A DNA stretch of 64,000 bases from Hyphomicrobiaceae bacterium (GTDB taxonomy: Bacteria > Pseudomonadota > Alphaproteobacteria > Rhizobiales > Hyphomicrobiaceae). The position numbers and the translations under genes are program-made. Where the stretch lies: positions 1-64,000 of the forward strand of contig JAKFWF010000058.1 in NCBI GenBank assembly GCA_021730785.1, in the 5' to 3' direction. The first letter of the stretch is position 1. Every line of letters starts with the position of its first letter. The notes beneath the pieces were generated by a model, which searched no databases, had not been told where the DNA came from, and saw only the letters and a program-made list of their open reading frames with translations. This document shows positions 32,702-43,886 of this stretch, piece by piece.

Positions 32702-35700
32702 CCGTTCACCGGCCAGCCTGTTCGATGCGACAGGGAGCGCAGCGCACCACCTGGCTGTGGGCGATGCTGGCTGTCTTGCTCACCGGTCTCGTGTCGTGGT
32801 GCGATGCGGCAGTGGCACTCACCGCGACCAGCGTGCCGGCCGACCAGGACAGAATCGAGATCACCGCCTTCGGCGAGCTGTTCGAAGCGCGTGGCGACAG
32901 CCTGCAGGTCGAGACGGCGGTGGGCGCGGACGGCGTTCCCGGCCGCATGTCGGTGCGCGCGACAACGCCCGGCACCAGCCCCAACTGGATCGTGTTCGCC
33001 TTGCGCAATACCAGCGACAAGCCGATCGAGCGCTGGATTACGGCCGAGCGCTACAGTCCCGTCAGCTCCGGCATCATCTGGCCCGACCTCGACGCCCGCC
33101 GCATCGAGGCGGTGACGCCCTCGCTCGGCTTCCTACCCGAGCGCATCAAGAGCGATCGCGCCGATTTGTTCCGCATCACCCTCGATCCCGGGCAGACGAT
33201 CACCTATGCGGCCGAACTCGCCAACGAGCGCTTCACCCGCATCTATCTATGGAAACCGATCGACTACGAGGTGAAGGCGCGTGACCGGCTGCTGCTGAGC
33301 GGCGTGCTGCTCGGCATCACCGGCTTGCTGGCGATCTTCCTCACCGCGGTATTTGCCGCCAACCACAAGGCGATCTTTCCCGCCTCTGCGCTGCTGACCT
33401 GGTGCGTGCTGGCGTACCTGTGCGTCGACTTCGGCTTTTTCCATAAGCTGTTCCAGCTGCGCCCGGAGGACAACGCGGTCTATCGCGCCGCGACCGAATC
33501 GGCCATGGCGGCGAGTTTCGTCATCTTCCTGCATACGTTCCTGCGCATCGGCTCGTGGCACGGCTTCATCCGCATGCTGGCGGGCGTCTGGATCGTCGGT
33601 CAGCTCGCGCTCGTCGCGGTTGCCATCATCGACCCGCGGTTGGCCGCCACGTTCGCGCGACTGTCGTTCGCCGCCATCGGCGCCATCGGCGGCCTGCTGA
33701 TCCTGTTCCTCAGCATTCGCGGGCAGGACCGCGCGTTGGCCCTGGTACCGACCTGGCTGCTGCTGCTGGTGTGGATCTTCGGGGCCGCGGTCCTGCTCTC
33801 CGGCCGCATCGCCGGCGATGTTGCCGTCTCGGGTCTCGTCGCCGGCCTGGTGCTGCTGGTCGTGCTGATCGGCTTCACGGCGACCCAGTTCGCCTTCCGC
33901 AACCTCGATCCCCAGTACGGTGCGGCACCCGATGAGTTGCAATTGCGCTCGGAGGCGATCGAAAGCGCAGGCGCTGCCACCTGGGAGTGGCGATCCAGGC
34001 GCGACGAGATCAAGATCTCGCCATTGGTTGAGGTGATCCTGGGCCTCAATCCGGGTGAGCTGTCGTGTAAAGTTGCTGACTTCGTCAAGCATATGCACTC
34101 GTCCGACCGCGAGCGCTTCAACCTGCTGCTGTGGTCGACCAAGGAGAAGGGCGGCGGAGTGATGCGGCTCGAGTTCCGCATGCGGCACACCGACAATTCC
34201 TATCGCTGGCTGGAACTCGACGCAGCCAGTGTGCCGGGAACAGACCGAAAAGCGCTGCGCTGCGTCGGCCTGATCCGCGACGTGACCGAGCAGAAGCGCT
34301 CGCAGGAACGGCTGATCCACGATGCGGTGCACGACAGCCTGACCGGTCTCCCCAATCGCGCCTTGTTCTTCGACCGCTTGGCCATGGCGGTGAAGCGCGC
34401 GGCGGTGGAAACGCAGGTCCACCCGACCGTCATCTTCATCGATATCGACAAGTTCAAGAGCGTCAATTCCTCGTTCGGCATCATTGTCGGCGACAGTCTG
34501 TTGCTGACGATCGCGCGACGCCTGTCGCGACATCTGACCGAGTTCGACACGCTCGCCCGCGTCGGCGGCGACCAGTTTGCCCTGCTGCTGATGAGCGAGC
34601 ACGACCCGCGCGAGCTTGCCATGCTGTCGGAGCGCGTGCGCCGCAGCCTGCGCTCGCCGATCAAGATCGCGGGGCAGGACATCGTGCTCACCGCTTCGAT
34701 CGGTATTGCCGCGTTCGGCAGCGTCGGCATGACGCCAGAAGAGCTCATGAAGGATTCCGAAATCGCCATGTGCCGCGCCAAGCGCGGTGGCGCCGACAGG
34801 ATCGAGATCTTCAATCCCGAGATGCGGGCCGAACGCGATGACCGTGTCGCGATCGAGAGCGACCTGCGGATCGCGCTGGAAAAGAAGCAGCTGCGCGTGC
34901 TCTACCAGCCGATCATCTATCTGCCGACCGAGGAACTCGCGGGCTTCGAAGCACTCGTGCGGTGGGAGCATCCCAAGCACGGCATGCTCAATCCGGGCGA
35001 GTTCATACCGGTCGCTGAAAGCAGCGATCTGATCGTCAAGCTCGGCTCCTACGTGCTGACCCAGGCAGCGGGCGAAGTGGTGCGCTGGCACAAGGAACTG
35101 CCGCGCCTGGAAAACCAGTTGTTCGTCAGCGTGAACGTGTCCAGCCGGCAGCTGTTCCGCCAGGACCTGATCCAGGAAATCCGCCACTTCCTCGGCCGCA
35201 ACCTGGTGCCGGCCGGCGCGCTGCGGCTCGAGGTGACGGAAAGCCTCGTGATGGAAAATCCCGAGCAGGCGATCGAAGTGCTGGAAGGGCTGCGTACCGC
35301 CGGCGCCCTGCTGTCGCTCGACGATTTCGGCACCGGCTATTCGTCGCTCGCCTACTTGCAGCGCTTTCCCTTCGACACCATCAAGATCGACAAGGACCTC
35401 GTGCAGAGCGGCGACGGCGGGGGCTCGCCGATCGTGCGCTCGATCGTGGCGCTCGCCCAGGAACTCGGCCGCAAGGTCGTCGCGGAAGGCGTGGAGCGGG
35501 CCGAGGATGTGGGCTTCCTGCGTTCGATCGGTGCCGAGTATGCGCAAGGCTACTACTATGGCGAGCCGATGCCGGAACGCGATGTGATGGCGATGTTGCG
35601 CGTCATTCGCAAGTCGGAGCGCAAGTTGCAGCGGCGCGGTTATTTCCGCACCAAGCCGAAGCGTACGGAGGCGCCATCTGCCAACGCCGATGCGACTGCC

Positions 35701-36486
35701 AAATCGGCACCTCCATCAAACGGCACGCACGCTCCGGGTCCGGGGCGCCAGCCGAAGGCGAAACGCCCAGCCCCTGCCAATGGCCGCGCGCCGGACGCGC
35801 CCGCGCCACCCGCAACCGTCGTCGGGGTCGCAGGAGCAAATGGCGTCGCCCCCGCCTCACCCCAGGCCATTGCTGCGCAGCTGAAAGCCGCCGAGACGAC
35901 CGGACGCCCACCCCGGTTGCAGACAGCCCCTGAGCTGCCTTCGCCCGCCATGCGGCTGCGGCCGCGCGCTGCTCCAAGTAATGGGCCCGCGCCAAACGTC
36001 CAGTCCGAGCCCCGTACCCAGGCGCCGACCGGACAGCCGACGGCGCCGCCCTCCCAGCCCGTCAGGCCGCAGATGCAGCCCTCGCCGTTCAGGCCGGCCG
36101 CGCCACCGCCAGTGTTCGCCTCGCCGCCACCGGGGCAGCCTACCCATCCGCCGATGTCGCGCGCGACTGCCGATCCGACGCCGTTGCCGGCGATCGTCAT
36201 GCCGCCCGATCCGGCCCCCGAGCCAGCGCGGCCGTTCCACTTTCCAGCCGTCACGCCCGGCAGCCTGCAGTCGACGGCACGGCCCCAGTGGACGCAGCAG
36301 ACCGCTCCGCCGCCGCCCGAGCCAGTGAAGACCGCCGCACCGTTACCGGCCAATCTCGAGGGTCTGCCGCCGGCCATTGCCGCCAGCATTGCCAGATTGG
36401 CCGGCATGAACGGCAACTCACCGAAGGCCGAAGCGCCGGCCGGCGGCCTGTCCGGCCTGGCCAAGAAGCCGCCGGATGGCGCCTAA
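32698..36486 (+). CDS. Membrane-bound GGDEF/EAL c-di-GMP protein with long Pro-rich tail
   Basis: A 1262-residue signalling protein. Residues 15-45 are a signal/anchor, 45-200 a periplasmic domain, and 205-405 hold about seven membrane segments (7TM-DISM-like). A PAS domain lies at about 430-540, a GGDEF domain at 550-715 and an EAL domain at 735-985. The cyclase motif is GGDQF (623-627) instead of GGDEF, so synthesis is probably lost; the EAL domain keeps EAL at 751-753, DDFGTGYSSL and EGVE, so it should hydrolyse c-di-GMP. Residues 985-1262 are a Pro/Ala-rich tail without recognisable domain. The start overlaps the GNAT stop (ATGA). Confidence 0.87.
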   Translation: MTVHRPACSMRQGAQRTTWLWAMLAVLLTGLVSWCDAAVALTATSVPADQDRIEITAFGELFEARGDSLQVETAVGADGVPGRMSVRATTPGTSPNWIVFALRNTSDKPIERWITAERYSPVSSGIIWPDLDARRIEAVTPSLGFLPERIKSDRADLFRITLDPGQTITYAAELANERFTRIYLWKPIDYEVKARDRLLLSGVLLGITGLLAIFLTAVFAANHKAIFPASALLTWCVLAYLCVDFGFFHKLFQLRPEDNAVYRAATESAMAASFVIFLHTFLRIGSWHGFIRMLAGVWIVGQLALVAVAIIDPRLAATFARLSFAAIGAIGGLLILFLSIRGQDRALALVPTWLLLLVWIFGAAVLLSGRIAGDVAVSGLVAGLVLLVVLIGFTATQFAFRNLDPQYGAAPDELQLRSEAIESAGAATWEWRSRRDEIKISPLVEVILGLNPGELSCKVADFVKHMHSSDRERFNLLLWSTKEKGGGVMRLEFRMRHTDNSYRWLELDAASVPGTDRKALRCVGLIRDVTEQKRSQERLIHDAVHDSLTGLPNRALFFDRLAMAVKRAAVETQVHPTVIFIDIDKFKSVNSSFGIIVGDSLLLTIARRLSRHLTEFDTLARVGGDQFALLLMSEHDPRELAMLSERVRRSLRSPIKIAGQDIVLTASIGIAAFGSVGMTPEELMKDSEIAMCRAKRGGADRIEIFNPEMRAERDDRVAIESDLRIALEKKQLRVLYQPIIYLPTEELAGFEALVRWEHPKHGMLNPGEFIPVAESSDLIVKLGSYVLTQAAGEVVRWHKELPRLENQLFVSVNVSSRQLFRQDLIQEIRHFLGRNLVPAGALRLEVTESLVMENPEQAIEVLEGLRTAGALLSLDDFGTGYSSLAYLQRFPFDTIKIDKDLVQSGDGGGSPIVRSIVALAQELGRKVVAEGVERAEDVGFLRSIGAEYAQGYYYGEPMPERDVMAMLRVIRKSERKLQRRGYFRTKPKRTEAPSANADATAKSAPPSNGTHAPGPGRQPKAKRPAPANGRAPDAPAPPATVVGVAGANGVAPASPQAIAAQLKAAETTGRPPRLQTAPELPSPAMRLRPRAAPSNGPAPNVQSEPRTQAPTGQPTAPPSQPVRPQMQPSPFRPAAPPPVFASPPPGQPTHPPMSRATADPTPLPAIVMPPDPAPEPARPFHFPAVTPGSLQSTARPQWTQQTAPPPPEPVKTAAPLPANLEGLPPAIAASIARLAGMNGNSPKAEAPAGGLSGLAKKPPDGA

Positions 36487-37370
36487 GCAGGCTTGGTCGC
36501 AGCGATGCGCCGGCGCATGGCGGCGAGGTGCAGCGTCACCGCCGCCGCGTTCGACACATTGAGGCTGTCGAGCGGCCCGCTGCCTGAGATCCGTGCCAGC
36601 ACGTCGCAATGCTCTTGCGTCAGCTGACGCAAGCCGCGCCCCTCGGCCCCCAGAATGATTGCGACGTTGCCCTTGAATGTCTCGGCCTCCACGGTCTTGT
36701 CACCGGTGCCATCCAGTCCGACGCGCCAGTAGGCGAGTTGGCCCAGTTGCGCCAGCGCGCGCGCGAGGTTGGGCACCAAGACGATCGGCACGTGTTCGAG
36801 CGCGCCCGACGCCGACTTGGCGAGCGCACCGCCAAGCGGGGGGCTATGGCGCCTGGTCATCACGAGACCCTGGGCGCCGAACACCGCCGCCGACCGCAGG
36901 ATCGCGCCGACGTTGTGCGGGTCGGTGACCTGGTCGAGTATCACCAACGGGCCGGCCGACTCAGGGCTGTCGGCCAGGTCCTCGAGCGACGGCTCCGCCA
37001 GCGCCTCGACTTCCAATAGGATGCCCTGGTGCACCGTATCGGGCCCAAGCTTGCGATCGATGTCGCGCGGCATGACGCGGGCGAACTTGATGCTGCCCAT
37101 GGCCGTTCGCGCGGTAATCGCCTCTTTCAGCCGGTTCTCGCCGTTCTCAGTGATGAGAGCCTGGCGGATGATCCGCTTCGGGTTGCGCAGGGCCGCATCC
37201 GCCGCATGCACGCCGAAAATGTGGATCGGCCCCTCCTCGCTGCCCGCGCCGCGACCGCCATCGCCCGCACTGCGGCGGTTGGGATCGCGCTCCTCGCCGC
37301 GCTCGACCCGCTGGCCGCGATCGGCGTTGCGATCCTTGTTCGGATAGTGACCGTAGGGGCGTTTTGTCAT
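36483..37370 (-). CDS. rlmB: 23S rRNA 2'-O-ribose methyltransferase (SpoU family, RlmB)
   Basis: A 295-residue SpoU/TrmH enzyme that likely methylates G2251 of 23S rRNA. The N-terminal 60 residues are charged and disordered, then comes the substrate-binding domain (IHIFGVHAADAALRNP). The knotted SAM domain shows DQVTDPHNVGAILRSAAVFGA near 166, IILGAEGRGLRQL near 245, and LDSLNVSNAAAVTLH near 273. The 3' end overlaps the convergent c-di-GMP gene by four bases. The N-terminal extension before residue 45 could be partly mis-started. Confidence 0.9.
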   Translation of the reverse strand: MTKRPYGHYPNKDRNADRGQRVERGEERDPNRRSAGDGGRGAGSEEGPIHIFGVHAADAALRNPKRIIRQALITENGENRLKEAITARTAMGSIKFARVMPRDIDRKLGPDTVHQGILLEVEALAEPSLEDLADSPESAGPLVILDQVTDPHNVGAILRSAAVFGAQGLVMTRRHSPPLGGALAKSASGALEHVPIVLVPNLARALAQLGQLAYWRVGLDGTGDKTVEAETFKGNVAIILGAEGRGLRQLTQEHCDVLARISGSGPLDSLNVSNAAAVTLHLAAMRRRIAATKPA

Positions 37371-37435
37371 TGCGGTGCCGATGGTTGGATCGAGTTAAGC
37401 GAGGCTTAGCCCCTTCACCGCCAGAACCAAAGGGC

Positions 37436-38050
37436 TTATCGCAGCATCACCCGCCGCAAGGTCAGGTTGATCCGCCCGCCCTCGGCCAGCAAGTCCGAGG
37501 TGCCCGGGTGGATGCGGTCGATGCCGTGATAGGCGCGGCGCGACGCTCCGCCCAGGATGACGACGTCACCGGAGTGCAGCCGCATGCGCACCTTGGGATC
37601 ACTGCGCCTTGTCCCGCCCACGTGAAACGTCGCCACATCGCCGAGCGACACCGACAGGACGGGAGCGGCAAACTCCAGCTCATCCGTATCCGCGTGGCTG
37701 CCGAGTTTGGCGTCGGCACCATAGACGTTGACGAGGCAAGCCTCGGGCGGTGCCGGATAGCCCGACAAGGCGTCCCACAGGGCGAGGAGCACGGGCGGGA
37801 TCGGCGGCCAGGGGCGTCCCGTCACCGGATGCGTCGCTTGATATCGATAGCCGCCGTCCTTGTCCGACACCCAGCCGAGTCCGCCGCAGTTGGTCATGGT
37901 CACGCTGAACGGCTTGCCGGTGCGCGGCATGGTTGGCCGGTACAGCGGCGCTGTGGCAATTACGCAACGCACAGCGCCAAGCAACATTTGCTGGGTTGCC
38001 TCATCGAATTGGCCCGGTAGATGGCGGAAACCTTCAGGAACAAGGGTCAT
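37436..38050 (-). CDS. alkB: AlkB-type 2-oxoglutarate/Fe(II) dioxygenase (alkylation repair)
   Basis: Oxidative DNA/RNA demethylase of 204 residues. The iron ligands appear as HADTDE (His and Asp) near residue 125 and His in YHGIDRI near 180, and the oxoglutarate-binding Arg pair in GRINLTLRRV at the C-terminus. NCGGLGWVSD and YRYQATHPVTGRPWPPIP match the nucleotide-recognition lid of AlkB. The ATG at 38050 was preferred to 38071. It is divergent from dnaK; no ada gene is adjacent. Confidence 0.92.
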   Translation of the reverse strand: MTLVPEGFRHLPGQFDEATQQMLLGAVRCVIATAPLYRPTMPRTGKPFSVTMTNCGGLGWVSDKDGGYRYQATHPVTGRPWPPIPPVLLALWDALSGYPAPPEACLVNVYGADAKLGSHADTDELEFAAPVLSVSLGDVATFHVGGTRRSDPKVRMRLHSGDVVILGGASRRAYHGIDRIHPGTSDLLAEGGRINLTLRRVMLR

Positions 38051-38158
38051 CCAGCGCGTTTTCCACAACAAGGTTGAACAAGCCTACGGGAGCGGCCCGT
38101 GCGGGCTGCCGGCGGCAAGGCTACAGAGAAAAATCATCACACCTCAGCGGCTGACGCC

Positions 38159-38187
38159 GTTGCGGGCCGGGAAGTCGCCGCCTATAT
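38159..38187 (+). promoter_or_regulatory. RpoH-like heat-shock promoter of dnaK
   Basis: GTTG at 38159-38162, an 18-base spacer, and CCTATAT at 38181-38187. The alphaproteobacterial RpoH consensus is CTTG, 17-18 bases, CYTATNT, so one base of the -35 differs and the -10 fits fully. It lies about 125 bp ahead of the dnaK start, which leaves a long leader. Prediction by eye. Confidence 0.45.
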
Positions 38188-38311
38188 AGCGAACACCACA
38201 GACCATGCTCCAGGGGACCGAAGTTCGACACGTCAATCGTGTCGTAGTGCCTCGGGTGCCGAACCAAATCGGGCCTGGGCGGTCCGCCGCCACAACAAGG
38301 AATGCACTGAA

Positions 38312-40255
<1,944 letters not shown>

Positions 40256-40447
40256 CGGACTGACCGCGGGTCCGCGCTTGACCACACTGTAATGAACTAA
40301 TTCTAGCAGGCCCCCGCATAGTGTGCTCGAACCGGCCACAAGTCGCCGATCCGGGCCGTTGGCGGGGGTCTTATTCGTTTGGCGACACGACCACTTGTCG
40401 ATGAAGTCACTCGGCGTCCAGCAACAGACCAACCGGACCTGCGTCCC

Positions 40448-41605
40448 ATGGCCAAGCGCGATTACTACGAAGTTCTGGGCGTCCAGCGGACCGCAACCGA
40501 GGCGGATCTGAAGTCGGCGTTTCGCCGTCTCGCCAAGGAACACCACCCGGACAAGAACCCCGGCGACAAGGTGGCCGAGCAGAAGTTCAAGGAACTTGCC
40601 GAGGCCTACGAGGCGCTGAAGGACCCACAGAAGCGCGCCGCCTATGATCAGTTCGGCCATGCCGCCTTCGAGAACGGCCGCGGCGGACCGGGCGGCCCCG
40701 GTGGGTTCGGCCCCGACTTTGCGACGTCGATGTCGGACATCTTCGACGATTTGTTCGGCGAGTTCATGGGCGGCCGCGGGGGCCGTCCCGGTGCCGGTCG
40801 CCAGCGCAACGGCCGCGAGCGCGGCTCCGACCTGCGCTACAACATGGAAGTTTCGCTGGCCGACGCCTATGTCGGCAAGAACGCCCAGATCCGGGTGCCA
40901 ACCAGCGTCGGCTGCGAAACCTGCGCCGGCACCGGCGCCAAGCCCGGCTCCAAACCATCCGCCTGCAGCACCTGCGGCGGGCAAGGCAAGGTACGCGCCG
41001 CCCAGGGCTTCTTCACGATCGAGCGGACTTGCCCGACCTGCCAGGGCCGCGGCGAAATCATCTCGGACCCGTGCAGCCCATGCAGCGGCGCCGGTCGCGT
41101 CGTCAAGGAGCGCACGTTGTCGGTCAACATCCCAGCCGGCGTCGAGGACGGCACGCGCATCCGCCTTGCCGGCGAGGGCGAAGCCGGCCTTCGCGGCGGG
41201 CCCGCCGGCGATCTCTACATCTTCCTGTCGATCAAGCCGCACGATCTGTTCCAGCGCGACGGCGCCGACATCTTCTGCCGCGTGCCGATCTCGATGATCA
41301 CGGCAGCGCTCGGCGGGCACATCGACGTGCCGACGGTCGAGGGCGCGATGACGCGCGTGAAGGTGCCGGAGGGCACCGAGTCGGGAAAGCAGTTCCGCCT
41401 CAAGGGCAAGGGCATGCCGGTGCTGCGCTCCAAGGTGCAGGGCGACATGTACATCCAGGTCGACGTCGAAACGCCCAAGAGCCTGACGCGGCGCCAGCGC
41501 GAACTGCTCGAAGAGTTCGAGAAGGAAAGCCACAAGGACACCTCCCCCGAGAGCAGCGGGTTCTTCGCCAAGATGAAGGAATTCTTCTCAGGTCCGGGCA
41601 GCTGA
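40448..41605 (+). CDS. dnaJ: Co-chaperone DnaJ (Hsp40)
   Basis: Type I J-protein of 385 residues that stimulates DnaK ATPase. The J domain (1-70) has the HPD motif in [10 protein letters not shown], followed by a Gly/Phe-rich region (80-110). Four CxxCxGxG zinc repeats at about 155-215 are visible: [24 protein letters not shown] and the slightly altered CSPCSGAG. The start [12 protein letters not shown] is standard, although no strong ribosome site precedes it. A TTGACC at about 40277 is a possible separate promoter. Confidence 0.96.
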   Translation: MAKRDYYEVLGVQRTATEADLKSAFRRLAKEHHPDKNPGDKVAEQKFKELAEAYEALKDPQKRAAYDQFGHAAFENGRGGPGGPGGFGPDFATSMSDIFDDLFGEFMGGRGGRPGAGRQRNGRERGSDLRYNMEVSLADAYVGKNAQIRVPTSVGCETCAGTGAKPGSKPSACSTCGGQGKVRAAQGFFTIERTCPTCQGRGEIISDPCSPCSGAGRVVKERTLSVNIPAGVEDGTRIRLAGEGEAGLRGGPAGDLYIFLSIKPHDLFQRDGADIFCRVPISMITAALGGHIDVPTVEGAMTRVKVPEGTESGKQFRLKGKGMPVLRSKVQGDMYIQVDVETPKSLTRRQRELLEEFEKESHKDTSPESSGFFAKMKEFFSGPGS

Positions 41606-41660
41606 GGCCGAGGGCTGCAGAGCAGATCGCTGAAACCGTTTTCCGCCCCGGATCCCACTC

Positions 41661-42254
41661 ATGCCGCACACCACCAAGCTGCTGTTCCTTGCCGGCTCCG
41701 CCCGCGAAGGCTCGCTGAACAAGCGACTCGCCCGCCTCGGCGTCGACATTGCAACTGCCAACGGACTGCACGCAACCTTTGCCGATCTCGGCGATTACCC
41801 GATGCCGCTCTATGACGGCGATCTCGAAACCAAGTCCGGCGCGCCCGACAACGCGGTGAAGCTGAAGGCGCTGATGTCGATCCACGCCGGCGTGTTCATC
41901 GCCGCGCCCGAGTACAATGCCGGCATCACGCCGCTGTTGAAAAATACGCTCGATTGGATGAGCCGCGTCAAGGCGGAGGGCGAGGCGCCGCTGCATGTGT
42001 TCAAGTCGCGCGTGTTTGCGCTCGGCGCCGCTTCGCCCGGAGGCTTCGGCGGCCTGCGCGGGTTGATGGCTGCGCGCACCGTCCTGGAACTCGGGCTCGG
42101 CGCGCTGGTGCTGCCCGACCAGATCGCGATCCCGCGCGCCATGGATGCCTTCGACGAGCGCGGGCATCTGAAGGATGCGGCCCAGCAGGCGAGCCTCAAG
42201 GCCGTGGTCGAAAAACTCGCCCGCGCCGCCAGAGTTCTGCACGGCGAAGGCTGA
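41661..42254 (+). CDS. NADPH-dependent FMN reductase family protein
   Basis: A 197-residue flavodoxin-like reductase. LFLAGSAREGSLNKRLARL is the FMN phosphate-binding start, VFIAAPEYNAGITPLLKNTLDWMSR the conserved PEYN motif near residue 80, and LGAASPGGFGGLRGL the following loop. It probably reduces FMN, quinones or azo compounds at the expense of NAD(P)H. It lies 55 bp after dnaJ but no functional link is evident. Confidence 0.88.
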   Translation: MPHTTKLLFLAGSAREGSLNKRLARLGVDIATANGLHATFADLGDYPMPLYDGDLETKSGAPDNAVKLKALMSIHAGVFIAAPEYNAGITPLLKNTLDWMSRVKAEGEAPLHVFKSRVFALGAASPGGFGGLRGLMAARTVLELGLGALVLPDQIAIPRAMDAFDERGHLKDAAQQASLKAVVEKLARAARVLHGEG

Positions 42255-42531
42255 AACGCGGGCATTTCAACCGAAATCCGGCGGTTGGGCTGCGCGTCAC
42301 CGAAACTAAGGGACCTTGGCGACCTGGGAGGTGCGCTCGGCCGCCGCCCGCATTTGCGCGGCCTCGCGGCCTCGGTCGCTGGCCGCCGGATCGCTGTCGA
42401 CCTCGGCGGCCAGCGTCGTCACCCCCATGAATCAGAATTCGTCCTATCCGTCACGATTGCTTCACATGCTCGCAGGCGACCAAGACGAGAAGGGGGAAGA
42501 ACGCCAAACGCGATCGCCCTGCCCTTGCGGG
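42255..42531. other. Non-coding stretch before MITE copy 2
   Basis: About 280 bp without a convincing gene. A 40-codon minus-strand frame at 42306-42428 has an alpha-helical composition but no good ribosome site and no recognisable family. The whole gap 42255-43061 is otherwise made of repeats. Confidence 0.5.
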
Positions 42532-42849
42532 CTACGGGATTCACACAAGTGAGTCGGCGTTAAAATTGCGCTGGTATTGCAGCGGCTTAAAAAAATCTAT
42601 GTTCCGATTATTCGTTCCCCTTCTCGTCTTGGCCGCGGAGGCGGTCCTCCACGACAACGGGCCGCAGGCGCGGTGCCTCAGCCGGGGCAATCAGGTCGCA
42701 AAAATCTGGTTTCTCCAGCGAAACCATAGGTTTGAACCTTGTCGTGGACGGCCGCCTACGCGGCCGTGACGAAAACGCCCAAGATTTGGCCGAACAAGGG
42801 TTCGGCCAAATCTCGACTTATGCGGCACCGCAACCGACATGTGTGAATG
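42532..42849. mobile_element. MITE-like element, copy 2
   Basis: Second copy of the element at 6219-6542, in the same orientation. The ATTCACACA end is at 42539-42547 and the TGTGTGAAT end at 42840-42848, 310 bp overall exactly as in copy 1. It shares the inner segments with CCACGACAA, TTGTCGTGGACGGCCGCCTA and GGCCGTGACGAAAAC. The inner hairpin is a perfect 14-bp stem here (42782-42795 with 42800-42813). Between these the copies differ clearly, so the pairing is kept while sequence drifts. No clear target duplication remains, and the right outer end is altered. Confidence 0.72.
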
Positions 42850-42850
42850 C

Positions 42851-43020
42851 CTCCCCCTTTGACGGGGGACGGGGACCGAGCGCTTGGGGACCGCAGGTGG
42901 CCCACACGCGGATCACGCTGCGACGGGCAGCATCGCTGGGTGGCTCGCGTGTGTGTTGGCTGACCGCCGGCTTCGCCTCCCCCGTCGCATGTGTGAACCT
43001 CGTAGCCTCAAGGGGGAAAG
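42851..43020. repeat. C-run/G-run palindromic intergenic repeat
   Basis: CCTCCCCCTTTGACGGGGGA at the left and CCTCAAGGGGGAAAG at the right enclose about 130 bp of non-coding sequence. It looks like a relative of the composite repeat at 13441-13594 and abuts MITE copy 2, so one may have inserted beside or into the other. No gene is seen here. Confidence 0.45.
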
Positions 43021-43061
43021 CGGACGGGCACAGTGTGCATTGAGTTGCCCTGGTCAGCCTT

Positions 43062-43886
43062 TCACCCCAGCAGCCGCTCGAGCCCGCGCTTCAATTCGTC
43101 CTTGGCGGGTCCAGCGGCGCCCATGATCTCGCGGATCTTCGTAAAATCCATCGTGCCATAGGTGCCGACCGCCGGGCGGATGAATAGATCGGGCGCACGC
43201 TTGCGCATCTTTTCCCGCGTGATCGCGTGGAACAGGATCTGCGTGCAGCCGATCCACGCATCGATGGTGTTGGGCATGGTGTCGGTCGCGCCAAGATCGG
43301 TCTGCCCGGTGACGTCGACGGCGACCGTGATGTCGGCCCGCTCCTGCACCACATCCCACGGCGTCGGATTGGTGAAGCCGCCATCGACAAGAATGCGGCC
43401 GGCAATCGCCACCGGCTTCAGGATGGTCGGCAGTGCCGAACTCGCAGCAATCGCCGGGATCACCGGCCCGTGCTCGATGACGACCTCCTCCATCGCATAG
43501 TAATCGACGGCGACCGCGCTGAACGGGATCTTGAGCGTGGAAAAATCGCACCGCAGCTGCGGCGGCATCAGCAGCTCGAACAGCGTCACACCATCGACCA
43601 CGTTCGGCCGCCGCACGCTCCACAAGCTCGGCAGTCCGCCGTAGGACATGGCCAGCCGACGGAACACTTCGGAGCGCCGCGACAGCAATTCCTCGGCGAA
43701 GGTGCGGATGTCGCTGGCCGACAGCCCGGCCGCATACAGGCCGCCGATGATGGCGCCGATCGAAGTGCCGGCGATGGCGACAGGCTTCACGCCCAGTTCG
43801 TCGAACACTTCCAGGATCGGGATGTGGGCGAGGCCGCGGGCCGATCCACCGCCGAGGGCGAGCGCAATGCGTGGGGGTGAACTCAT
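43062..43886 (-). CDS. Patatin-like phospholipase, copy A
   Basis: A 274-residue patatin-domain hydrolase. The oxyanion loop LGGGSARGLAH starts near residue 11, the nucleophile Ser42 lies in GTSIG, and the catalytic Asp is in VDGGFTNP near residue 170. Ser-Asp dyad enzymes of this type deacylate phospholipids. No signal peptide or membrane segment is seen. Its start overlaps the end of the paralogous gene upstream by four bases, so the two are co-translated. Confidence 0.9.
   Translation of the reverse strand: MSSPPRIALALGGGSARGLAHIPILEVFDELGVKPVAIAGTSIGAIIGGLYAAGLSASDIRTFAEELLSRRSEVFRRLAMSYGGLPSLWSVRRPNVVDGVTLFELLMPPQLRCDFSTLKIPFSAVAVDYYAMEEVVIEHGPVIPAIAASSALPTILKPVAIAGRILVDGGFTNPTPWDVVQERADITVAVDVTGQTDLGATDTMPNTIDAWIGCTQILFHAITREKMRKRAPDLFIRPAVGTYGTMDFTKIREIMGAAGPAKDELKRGLERLLG

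Noticed and set aside
33247-35547. 766-codon minus-strand frame opposite the GGDEF/EAL gene
   Set aside because: Composition is rich in His/Gln/Arg/Asp without any domain; it mirrors the codon bias of the sense gene.
42306-42428. 40-codon minus-strand frame with helical composition
   Set aside because: No convincing ribosome site, no known family and no operon context; kept only as a remark.
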